From: Crossaster papposus
Lineage: Eukaryota > Echinodermata > Asteroidea > Velatida > Solasteridae
NCBI GenBank assembly: GCA_037893245.1
Contig: JBAIAA010000649.1
Coordinates: 186,001-250,000 of the forward strand
DNA length: 64,000 nt
Direction of reading: 5' to 3'
The translations under genes and the position numbers were made by a program. This document shows, piece after piece, positions 1 to 12,100 of the stretch (its first letter is position 1; every line of letters starts with the position of its first letter). Under the pieces are notes generated by a model. That model was not told the origin of the DNA. It did no database searches and saw only the letters and a program-made list of their open reading frames with translations.

Positions 1-33
1 ACCAGAAGGTAAATATTAAACATCATTACTAAC

Positions 34-178
34 CAACTTCCGAGTTGCCAGCTACAATCTTCGCTGCGGGATTATTAGCCTTCATTTCAAGCAGTTGTTG
101 CAGAGTGACGGGACGAAGCCAGGCCACTCGATCACCAACAAACTTTCGGGGTCGCAAGTCCACTTCTCGCAAATTTAT
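34..178 (-). CDS. XDH: XDH exon 8, start of FAD-binding domain
   Basis: The exon reads [20 protein letters not shown] and then [12 protein letters not shown], the usual entry to the FAD domain. The acceptor is AATTCTGTAG and the donor GTTAGT, leaving phase 1 into an exon beyond the window. Confidence 0.92.
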
Positions 179-3100
179 CTACAGAATTATTGACTGTTTT
201 TGTCATTATTGCCATTAAATTAACATATTGCAGCCAAATTCTATGGCGATCGATTTTTATAATATATGCCCTGGAATAGGCTACCAACAGCAATCCTATC
301 TGTTAATAATGTTGACATGTTTAAAATCAATTTTAAAACTTTTAAGCATTACTATTTAGCACGTAATTATTAGTATTTAAATTACTCGCTTTTGTTTTAT
401 TCGTGTTTATCTTTTTGTACAGCGCCTCGGGGGATACGGATGTCTTTGTGACATGGAAAGCGTTTTTAAAATGATTGATATTATTATTAAGTTGTTTTCC
501 ATTAGACAGCTAAATAATGAATTCGGCAACAAAGTCACTTGACAAAACCCTAGAGTTATTACATATCAATTTGTTACGACGTTCAACTGAACCAAATAGG
601 CACTTGGGGAGACAATCCCATAGAGATGTACACAAACTTAAAACAGTCCTAACTTGTTTACCCTAACCCTTTTCTCAAAGATCTTCGAGATTTATGCTAT
701 TTAGACCAAAATCTGTCATTCTAGGACAAAAATAACTCCCAAATATCGTTTTTAGGGTGGCTAGACACTTAGGGAGACACTGAAAGACTCCCCAAGTGCC
801 ACTGTCTCCTTATTACCTAAAAACTTACGCTAATTTGTCTCCCCAAGTGCCTATTTGAAAGAATTGGTGTTTTCAAAATCTACATCCAACTCACCATAAG
901 CTCAGGAGGAAAGATAGGCTCTTGCGAAGGGTCAAAGGGTGTGAATTTTTTAGGTTCAAACAGGGTTGTCGATATCTTTAGGGATAGAAACACAATAAAA
1001 TTATGGTGTTTTTCTGTCTCTCATTGAGAACCCATTAATGTGACATGTTTCGGTGTCACGGTTACGCCTGTTTGTGTAATTTCTCACATTTCCCATGCAA
1101 GTGTCAGTACAATTTTATTCAAACTTTTTTGGAGATATTAGAGATAGAAGGTAATAAAGAATGTGTGCTAAATAAACAAATATATATGTCAGGCGTAACC
1201 GGGACACGAAAAAATTGACCTCTTATTTCTGGACAGACCCACAAACAAAATTTTGTTACTGCATGAATGAAACTTCTAACACGTTTTACGGACTATTCAT
1301 TTTAAAATGAATTTTTAGAGCTCGTTTATTTAATCACTGTTCTACAATTAATGTGTTCTTTAATAATCTGTAAATGTAGCCCTACTCTCTAATGATATAA
1401 TTAATCGAGATTCTTGAATGATGAGATCTATATCCTTCAAAGTTTTGTTATAAAAGGGCAAAATTGTTCAATTATTTTGATAATACTGTGGCGAAATAAA
1501 GCTTGTATTTTATTTTCCTTCTTAGTGTTATTTAGAGGAAAATCGGTCTCGGTGGCGGGGACCGTTTTATCGCTACATTTTTATAAACAAGCAATACTCG
1601 AGCGGCTGAATAAATGCTTGTGGGGACATTCGTTGTAGGGAAGTATATCCTAATTCAAAGGCAGAGTGAACCGAGTGAACAATAGACAATGGAAACAGGT
1701 ATTAACTCTGAACAATTGAAGGGAAAGATTTATTCAACAAATATTACAGAACAAGCAAGACAGCACTTGCATTCAGCTTCACTCAACTGTTTACAAATAT
1801 TCGGCAATGAAAACAAATGTGGCTCTCCACTATACAACCGAATAGCGCCTCCAGCGGAGGTGCAATCGGAGCAGTTAACAAGATTTACGTAACTCTAATC
1901 GGACCTCCGTGAGGTGTCCAATTAAAGTTGGGAAATATCTGATCAATAAACAATTACGCAAGTGTTAAAGACGAAGATGGTTCTTACCAATAAACTTGAA
2001 TGAAACTTAATATTGGAAGAGCCGCATGGCAATCTCAAGACACACACAATAAAAACCGCAAGATTTCAGGCCAAAGATTATCGTTGATACGAGTTGACTC
2101 GCTAATTATATAAACACTGAGCAGAAAATACACAAGTTGACTGGCTGACAGCAATTTGACAAGTGCCGTACGCGCGCGTAGCACTAGCATAGCACTAGCT
2201 TCGCCTAAGCCTTGCCTAGCAACAACTTGAATTACCCGCTGCCATAACTCGATACAAAACTCGCCCAATAATGCGCTGCACACGCTGCTACATACGCTGA
2301 AGCGCCCAACAAGAAGATAATTCGCGCCGCGTTATAAATAGCCCAAAACCGCACAAAAGAGCGCTAGTGCGCTACACAAAATCAGTATAGCGCCCAATGC
2401 TAAAGATCAAGCGCGCCCAAAACACGCAACCGCATCGCGGCTGTGGCCGGCTAAACATAGACATAGGAACGACTGTACACAGAAGATCGTGAACAAGGTA
2501 AACCTAAACAGTCAGTAAACTAATTTCGCTACACAGCCCCATTCGAGACCTGAACAGTCCCTGTTCAAAAGGTCTAAACAAAAACAATTAGTTTACTGCA
2601 AGCACATGCAAATTCTCTACCCAAAATCCATTGCGGCGGATTGCGGATGAGAACCAAACGATTTGAATATTAAATAAAGGAGTAAACAGTCACAAAATAA
2701 TGTTTCATTACAGCAAAACCGGTACGAATGTTCGATGAAAGAATTTCACTGTTCCTGGATGTCGTAGACACGGACGCGTCTCTCTTCTCCCAGCTTTCCA
2801 GTCCTGTAGGTCCTGGTGACAGTTTCGGTTACTCTGACGATCTTTCCCTGGAGGGCTTTCTCCATTAGTGACTTCTTTTGCTTCTTTGTAGGGGCTGATG
2901 ATGGATCCTTAAAAACCAAAGTAGTGGTGGTGTTGGTTGTAGCCTCCTCAGACGACTGCTCTGTGGTTGCCTCAGCTGGCTCGTCTGTGGCGGTGTCCGA
3001 CGCCTGCCCTGCCGTGGTAGTGGTTTCAACCTCAAGAGGTGGCGGCTCGCGGCTGGCTGTCTCCATCCAACTTTGCGGCTTGCCTCTTGGTGGCAGCGTA

Positions 3101-6100
3101 GCAATGGCCCTGGAGCAAAACTCATCAGAGAATAAGCTGAGGGATGCTGTAGGCGACAGGGACATCTCATCCATATTCAACAGCTCGTCACTGTTGAGGC
3201 AATATCCGGGAAGTGGGGGTAGCTGGGAGTCTTCTGAAGATTCAGGAATGACAGGCTCCACCGGGGCTGGAGGTTCTATCGCTTTCGATGTCTGAGATCG
3301 AATGGGGGTGTGGCATGATGTTGGAGCATCAGAGGCAGGAGGTCCCTGGTGGTCCTCCGGACATCGGCTCTGGGTAGCCGGTGCGTTGCTTCTAGGCGCT
3401 TGGGGCCTGTTGTCAAGCTGATTTGCCTGAGCGCCCCAACGCCTCTCCTCAAACATGCGTTGCCGACCATCAATCTGTTGACTTTGGGCGTCGTTTCTCA
3501 TTAGGATTTCTCCCTGGGGGTCTTCTGAAGATTCAGGAATGACAGGCTCCACCGGGGCTGGAGGTTCCATCGCTTTCGATGTCTGAGATCGAATGGGGGT
3601 GTGGCATGATGTTGGAGCATCAGAGGCAGGAGGTTCCTTGTGGTCCTCCGGGCATCGGCTCTGGGTAGCCGCTGCGTTGCTTCTAGGCGCTTGGGGCCTG
3701 TTGTCAGGCTGACTTGCCTGAGCGCCCCAATGCCTCTCCTCAAACATGCGTTGCCGACCATCACTCTGTTGACTTTGGGCGTCGTTTCTCAGTAGGATTT
3801 CTCCAAGGTCATCCATGAAAGATGGATGGATCCTCCTGTAGTGCCTCCGGAGGTTGTCTCTCCGCCCGCTCTGAAAAGAGCACCGCAGGCAAGATGCCAT
3901 CAGCTTTGGCCCGTGTGATGCAGAGAGATGGCGGTATAAACTTCGCCTCTGCATAAACACCTTCGGGCATCTTCGGCATTTGATGAGCCGGGTAGTGTCG
4001 AGGTCCTCTGGTGTTGGACACGCCATTCTGAAATAATTTATTACATAAGGCAAATATTTCGATTATAATCATTTACATTTTTACCGGTATCTTACCGGCA
4101 ACTGATGCCTCCTCGTGAGGTGCATCTTTGTCAGTGACCTTGCTCAGGTCATTGTCGATTTCAGGAGGGGTTATTACCCGCTCATCTGTTTTACATGGTG
4201 TATCATTACTAATTAAACTGGCTTCTTTTTCTGATTCATCTAAGAAGGGAGTGGTTACTATCCGCTCATCTGGGTCTGTCGGGAAGGAATTATTATCCAC
4301 CTCGTCGTTGGGTTTCGTGAAATTGTCTCAGTTGAGTAGCCTCAGCTTTCTGAATTTGATCAACAATTTGATCATCATTTTTCTCACTGGCCCTGCAGAA
4401 TTTTGATTTCTTTGTGTCCTCCCTTTGAGACTCCATTTTCTCAAAGTTTTCTGTAGCCAATGCGGCTCTAATAATAGCTTCATCAAGAGATTTGGGCCTT
4501 GTCCTAAATATCCCTTCTCTAACTGATTGACGCTCTATAGCATCGGTATAATGGGCTCGCGCAAGGCGATCTCTGCCCTCTTCGTCAAATTCTGGGTAGG
4601 CCTGGATTGTCATTTCCCTCACTGCCTGCCCAAGTTCTCTCAGGGACTCATTCTGTCCCGGTTTACGCGACCTAAGTTCCATTAGGTAGTTTTCAGCCAT
4701 TTGGCCATGCCCAAACTGGGCTTCTAACAATTTGAGCAACTCTTTATACTGCAGTTTAGAGTGCCCATTATCGCTGCAACACCCCAGTACCTTGAGTGCA
4801 ATACCCTTTAAACTGGCGGCTACAAATACAGCGGCTTGATAATCGTTCCAACCATCTGCCAATTTACAAGCCTCAAAATGGCGACGATAATCTGTCCATG
4901 ATGTTTTACCATCAAAACGGTCAGGTGTTAAGTTTGGGCGACCCGTCGCCCCATTCGAATAGCTGACCTTATCATCTGTGTAACAGGCCTGTTTGGCCTT
5001 TTTCAGAGGCCTCGATGTGGAGGCCAATAGACGGTGTACTAGAACGGGAGGCGTTGTGCCCTCTTCTAACAAAGGGCAGCACCTCCGTTCTGCACCTCCT
5101 GGAGGTGTCCTAAAAATTAACCCTCCGGGTGTCATGTTCTGTTCCCTTTTACTGCCATTTTGCGGCTCGGGAAATGGAACACCTTCCAGGCGGACATCCT
5201 CCGTCACATAACCTGACGTCTGGTGGGTTCTCCCACCGGAATGTTTAAAATAAACATCTGTGTCATCCCTTACAGGACCGACTTCCGGTTCCTTTTGAAT
5301 CCCCAGTTGCGTCTCATGGTCATGCATTTTATTTTTGACTTGTCAAATTGCTGCTGGCGTCCTGAAAATTCAGGACTGGTGCAACTGTTCTTCTTGAATT
5401 TTAACTTGATGCATGAGGTCAACTATTTGTTTCTCAATTGGTTCACTTACTGAGCCAATTTTTATTTCCCCCTCTTGCTGGGTAGGTGACAACTGTTCTT
5501 CAGTTGTTAACTGTCTAGCCATTTGTTCTTTCACTATGTGGTTTATTATAAGAACTCTGCTAACTTTTAAGTTTAAATTAAATAATATTCAAATGACTTA
5601 ATAAATGCGCACAACTAAATAGCGGAGGTGCTATTGGCCGGGACATAAATAGCGCCTCCAACGGAGGTGCAATCGGCCGAGACCTAAAAAGCGCCTCCAG
5701 CGGAGGTGCAATCGGCTGGGACATAAATAGCGCCTCCAGCGGAGGTGCAATCGACCGGGACATAAATAGCGCCTCCAGCGGAGGTGCAATCACGTTATTT
5801 TGTTCCGGCAACTCACGCTCAATGGACGAGGTAAGATTGAATTAACAACGCTTAGTCCTTTACGTCCATCACACTCGGTCCACTTTTGTTTTGTTTTTTA
5901 ATTGATTTTCCTTTAAATATCCCACTTCTGACACCATTTGTGGCGAAATAAAGCTTGTATTTTATTTTCCTTCTTAGTGTTATTTAGAGGAAAATCGGTC
6001 TCGGTGGCGGGGTCTGTTTTATCGCTACATTTTTATAAACAAGCAATACTCGAGCGGCTGAATAAATGCTTGTGGGGACATTCGTTGTAGGGAAGTATAT

Positions 6101-9100
6101 CCTAATTCAAAGGCAGAGTGAACCAAGTGAACAATAGACAATGGAAACAGGTATTAACTCTGAACAATTGAAGGGAAAGATTTATTCAACAAATATTACA
6201 GAACAAGCAAGACAGCACTTGCATTCAGCTTCACTCAACTGTTTACAAATATTCGGCAATGAAAACAAATGTGGCTCTCCACTATACAACCGAATAGCGC
6301 CTCCAGCGGAGGTGCAATCGGAGCAGTTAACAAGATTTACGTAACTCTAATCGGACCTCCGTGAGGTGTCCAATTAAAGTTGGGAAATATCTGATCAATA
6401 AACAATTACGCAAGTGTTAAAGACGAAGATGGTTCTTACCAATAAACTTGAACGAAACTTAATATTGGAAGAGCCGCATGGCAATCTCAAGGCACACACA
6501 ATAAAAACCGCAAGATTTCAGGCCAAAGATTATCGTTGATACGAGTTGACTCGCTAATTATATAAACACTGAGCAGAAAATACACAAGTTGACTGGCTGA
6601 CAGCAATTTGACAAGTGCCGTACGCGCGCGTAGCACTAGCATAGCACTAGCTTCGCCTAAGCCTTGCCTAGCAACAACTTGAATTACCCGCTGCCATAAC
6701 TCGCTACAAAACTCGCCCAATAATGCGCTGCACACGCTGCTACATACGCTGAAGCGCCCAACAAGAAGATAATTCGCGCCGCGTTATAAATAGCCCAAAA
6801 CCGCACAAAAGAGCGCTAGTGCGCTACACAAAATCAGTATAGCGCCCAATGCTAAAGATCAAGCGCGCCCAAAACACGCAACCGCATCGCGGCTGTGGCC
6901 GGCTAAACATAGACATAGGAACGACTGTACACAGAAGATCGTGAACAAGGTAAACCTAAACAGTCAGTAAACTAATTTCGCTACAATACTTACACCTTCC
7001 TCTTGTCTACTGGTGCCACTGGGCGTGTTCCTACTGCAGACATTGTTCCCTCCACAGCAGCCATCCTAAATTAAAAAATAGCAATGGTACCATATAACAA
7101 TATGTAATAGGCCACACCCTTTGAAAAATTGACCAATCGCAATGCATGATTTTATGGTCCGACAAATTGTCGCCATCTTGTCCGACAAAAATTCTACACT
7201 TCAGCATAGTCACCGCACACAATTTGTTGATTTAACTTTTGTTTCACTTTAACGCCTCAATTCCGTTACCATGCCTGGATTGAATTATAGTCATGGTTAG
7301 GTAGTGTTACGTTAATTGTAAATTTGACTTCTAGTACCGTTAATAAATGAAAAGGTAATTTTGGCGATTTCCTAAGCCAAAGGTGTTACCTACTTGTATG
7401 TAAAATCCAGGAGTGACGTATTTCTATTGTTCCTGCACGGCAATACTCGGTAATATGGCTTAACTCATCATTACCAGCACAATAACTCAACACAATAAAT
7501 CATCGTTATTAACACAATAACTCATTACCAATATAATAACTCATCATTACCAATATAATAACTCTTCACTACTAACACACAAATTCGCCATTTCTAAAAC
7601 AAAGATATTGAACACAATTGATGTCCGATTATCAAGTAAACCAACAACAATACTGTATTAATTACTGTGTCAACCAAAATAACCAAATAAACAGAATTCG
7701 TTTCAGAGAATTGACTATTGTTTACACTCCGGCGTTATGCGGTGCCGTCAATAAGCCACACCGACAGTGCACAAAATTACACTGTAGCCTCAATGTACTG
7801 AGTCTTTTTTTGTTCAAAGCTTTTTTTAATTTTTGTCTTATAGCAGCCTGCTATAAATCCGTAGTTTTCTGCTCCGTGGTTACCAACTAATTTGGTATGC
7901 ATAAAACCTTGCTAAGAATGTTGCCATCTACATGTAGTTGGCAGCTTGATATTTTAGACACGCAACTAGGACATTAGGCAGTTCGTCAAACAAAAAAACC
8001 TGGAAAATGTCAAATTTGCTTGTCAATAGGGTATGGTGATGTTTTGGATGGATCAAATGACTTGTAGGAACAGCAGTGAATCTGATACATGGGGCATATG
8101 TTTATGTGTGCATTGAAATTTACACAAGCATGGTGATGTGGAATGTACATGTAAACAAAGTAAAGGAAGACCATTATTATAATGATGAAAAACACTTATT
8201 TATAGCGGAATTTGTTTTTAAATTGAAAGACTTTCTTGAAAGTAAGCACAAAGATGGCAACACAAATCACAAGAAAATGCTTGGAAATTTATCCTCACCC
8301 AGCATATAGGGCTAGATTCCCCACAACCAAAAGAACACTGGGAAACCTAAAATAATACTGGCTCTCAAAAACTTAAAATCTGAATCCAAGAACCATGTGA
8401 TCCGATGTAAAATATCCCGTAATATTATTTAGTCTCCAATTAGTGACTTTAGAGACACCCCTGGTCAACTCTAACGTTAGCAACCAACTACATGTATTAG
8501 CAACCAACTAAGCTTAGAAAAATGATTACCCCTCAGCTTCCAACTAGTATAGGTTTAGCTGTCAATTAACTAGAGGCCATTTTAGCAGCCAACTACATGT
8601 AGGCTTAGCAGGCTACATGTCAAGGGTTTCAATAGGGCACTTATATGCTACTAGACATTAATTAACCCTAACCCTCCAGGGTATTTTTGCTAGAAACCCT
8701 GCCACAGACACATCAGATTGCATACTTTGTCACATTGACTTGTGTGCAGAGTGCAACAAAGTCGAGCAGTCACCACAGATGCACTGTGCTAGGTCTGGCA
8801 GGGTTAACCAGTTCGCGCCGGGATTATTTTAACATCGCCGAGCCGACGGGCGGGATTATTTTTAACGAAACTCGATCCGAAGCGTGTTCAGGCCTATAGT
8901 GCTGGGTAGCACACCCACGCATTTCCGGCCTTGCGCGCTGCTGACATACATTTCCGAACTTGAACTTGGCGTATATATTCGTCATCCGTTTTGAATTTGG
9001 GAACATTTTTGCGTTTATATTCGTCATCCGGCGCGAACTGGTTAAGCGTGAAAATTAGTACAGTAATATACATTAGGCGCGATAGTAATTCTTTAGTGGT

Positions 9101-12100
9101 ACAGTAGTTAGTAATGTCGACTATAATGGTTAGCATGGGTTAGACATGGGTTAGACATATGGGTTAGAAATGGGTTAGACATATGGGTTAGACATATGGG
9201 TTAGACATGGGTATGTCGACTATGTAGTTCTTCTGTAAAGAGTATACATGTAGTTCTTTTGGGTTTAAAGTTATTAACCAGTTCGCGCCGGGATTATTTT
9301 AACATCGCCGAGCCCACAGACGGGATTATTTTTAACGAAACTCGATCCGAAGCGGGTTCAGGCTGATAGTGCCGGGATGCACACCCACGCATTTCCGGCC
9401 TTGCTCGCTGCTGACATACATTTCCGAACTTGAACTTGGCGTGTTTATGCGTCATCCGTTTTGAATTTGGGGAAATTTTTGCGTTTATATACGTCATCCG
9501 GCGCGAACTGGTTAAACCGAACAGATAGGCCTATGTGTGTCTAAAAAGAAATGCAAACAAAATACGATGGAATGTTACACATAATGGAATTGAATGCTAC
9601 ACAAATGGAATGGAATGCTACACAAGTGGAATGGAATGCTACACATGTGGAATGCTACACATATAGATAATAATACACATAGATAATATAGATGTGGTTT
9701 GAAATATACACGGTTCCACTTTACAATGGGACATCAAACGTCAAAATCTAATAACTATTGACAGAGTTATGAGTAATTTCCCAAGAGAGGCCAAATTGAC
9801 CAAGAGACCAAGTTTTTCGAATTTGTTTTTGTACATTAAGCTGTATTTTATCGGGACATGTTGAAAATAATTATTAGCTCTCATTTCAGCTAAATCGTAC
9901 GTACGACTTATATGTTGTATGTTCCAATGGATAGAAAGAAGCAAACCTTAGTAAATGTCTTGTAGCCTTGTAAGATGGGTCTGTAGCCAGTGCAACGACA
10001 CAGATTGCCCTCAAAAGCACTCTCAATCTCCTCCATTGTAGGTTGTGGTCTGTTTCTCAGCAGAGTGTACATTGACATAACAATACCAGGAGTACAGAAA
10101 CCACACTGTGATCCATGGGCCTTGGCGAGGCGCTCCTAAAGAAATGGCAGTTGACATGTAGGGTAATATTGTGCATGCTGTGTGTCTTGATTTTGGTTTC
10201 GGTTTATATTCTCAGGTTTTCTGTTTGGTCTTTTGCTTTCATGTCTCTGACGTCAAAGTTTAGTATTGCGGGCTTTTGGCCTTCTCTGTTGGGTTTTGAG
10301 GTCATGGGTCAATGGCTTGGGTATCCAGGATCAAGTGCCACTGACCTAATTTTAAGAACCAGGACCTATGACTGAGAACTCAGGACCCAGGGCCCATGTG
10401 TTCTAGGTCATAGGCCCTGGGGGTTTGGTCCTGGCACTGGATGCAAATTTGGATTTTAACGACTTAACCGAGGACATGAATTTGAAAGAGGATGTGAATT
10501 TGGAGCATTTGGATGTGATTTTAAAAAGATTTTGTTTAAATCACATCCTGCTAGCTAGCTAGGTCCGCTTTGATTGCAAAATCACATCATGCCCTTCCTA
10601 CTGTATAAGGACTTGGTCCTGAAGACTGGGTACTGGGGTCTTGGCCTTAGGGACATACATGTAGTCCTAAGAACTTGGTCCTGGGTGATTGGTCATGAGT
10701 CCTGGCTGATGGGTAATGGATCCAGAGTTATGGATCCACAGTTCTGGGTCCCTGTAGGCGATATGGACCTCGAGTCGTGGGTCCTATATAGAATGGGGTC
10801 CGGGGTCTTTTGGTCCTAAATTTTGGAATTGGGTCTTGGTGCTTGATGATACTGGTTCCTTGATTCTGTGTCGTGGGTTGTGGCTCTAGGATTCTAGGTG
10901 ACTGAGGCATTGGTTCAGGTTCTTAGCATGGGTACTAGTCCCCGTTCCTGTATTCCGAGTCTGGGGGTTTGGATCTAAGGCTCTGGCTACGGAGTTCTGG
11001 ATACTTTGCCCTTTTCCTGGGTCATATGTTCATTCCCCTGGCTCAAATGTGGGGTCCAGAGTCATTGGGTTATTGGTCCTAGGTCCCTTGCTCCTGACAC
11101 ATGTGTTCTTGGTCCAGAGTTAGTTACTTATTAGTCATGGATCCTTGCATTTGGTTCCCGAGTCCTGGGCCCTGGTCCTTTATTCTACTAAGGCCCGGGT
11201 CAAAGCTAGGTCAAAGTTTGTTGGGGGTTATCTCACTCAATGCAATATCTCAATTCTTTATTAGCGAGCTACATTCATAAAATGTACAAGGTTCGATAAT
11301 GTTCGATCTTAAACGACCTTTTTTGTTAATACTCGCTGGGAAACGTACCTGTACCGGATGGAGTCTGGTCGTGGTGCTGCCGATCCCCTCCACAGTCGTG
11401 ACGGCCATTCCGTGTACAGAACAAACGGGGGTGAGACAGGCATTCACAGCAAGGTGACTACCCAACAAGGGAAAACAAATCTTTAGCTATAATGGTACAA
11501 TCCTAGCTTGGTGAGCCAATGATCTTGAATTTATCCTTCATTGTGCCAGTTCGTCTTCAGAAATCTAGATGTACTTAGGGAAACCCTATTAAGTATGACA
11601 TTTAAATAGTAACAGAGGCGAAGAAAATTAGAATCAAATAATTTCCCCACAGGTATAATATTCTTAGGGCTAGTCTAGTCTAATTGTGTTCTTGGGCAAG
11701 ATACTTTACTACCATATCCAATAAAATGAGAGTACCATTAAAAATAGAAAGCACCATGCAGATCTAGACTTGCTATAACAGAAAACGCATGTCGTGGTGA
11801 ACAGGGTTAATAATTATAAAGCGCTCAGAGATGTGATAAAGTCCCATGTAAGCACTACATTATCAATTATAAGACAAACTGCGTACATGTACTTAGTTCA
11901 GTATTAGAAATATAGTCTTTTGACATCTTCTTGTTTGCCTACAATACCGTACATTTTATTCAATATCATTTTACATTAGACGAATCCGATAGTTTTGTCT
12001 CTCACCTGATGGCTTTGTCCTCGGGTGAGTACTTGGACACCATGACGGTACATGCTCCGCAACCTCCTTCCCCGCATCCTAGCTTGCTACCAGTCAGCCG

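Larger units (their letters stand above)
1487..6985 (-). mobile_element. Non-autonomous LTR retrotransposon with Gag and C2H2 protein, no pol
   Basis: Two 1,047-bp direct repeats bound the element. Its ends TGTAGCGAAAT and ATTTCGCCACA form an imperfect inverted repeat, and the target ATAC is duplicated at 1483-1486 and 6986-6989. On the minus strand the order is LTR, tRNA-Leu-type primer site, 39-bp leader repeats, gag, a small acidic frame, a zinc-finger protein, a short purine tract and LTR. I see no protease, reverse transcriptase, RNase H or integrase, so enzymes must come from a related element. The LTRs differ at about 6 of 1,047 positions, which points to a recent insertion. It lies in XDH intron 6 in the sense direction. 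Confidence 0.93.

Noticed and set aside
1689-1892. 67-residue frame present in both LTRs
   Set aside because: It is identical in both LTRs because the LTRs are copies. It lies antisense to the element and shows no domain.
2816-3295. Plus-strand 159-residue frame
   Set aside because: It is the antisense shadow of the zinc-finger gene, Ser/Val-rich from reversed Pro/Thr codons.
7031-7222. Minus-strand 63-residue frame over XDH exon 6
   Set aside because: It overlaps the XDH exon in another frame and lacks any conserved feature.
9125-9212. Interstitial telomere repeats
   Set aside because: GGGTTAG is present but always extended to GGGTTAGACAT with irregular spacing.
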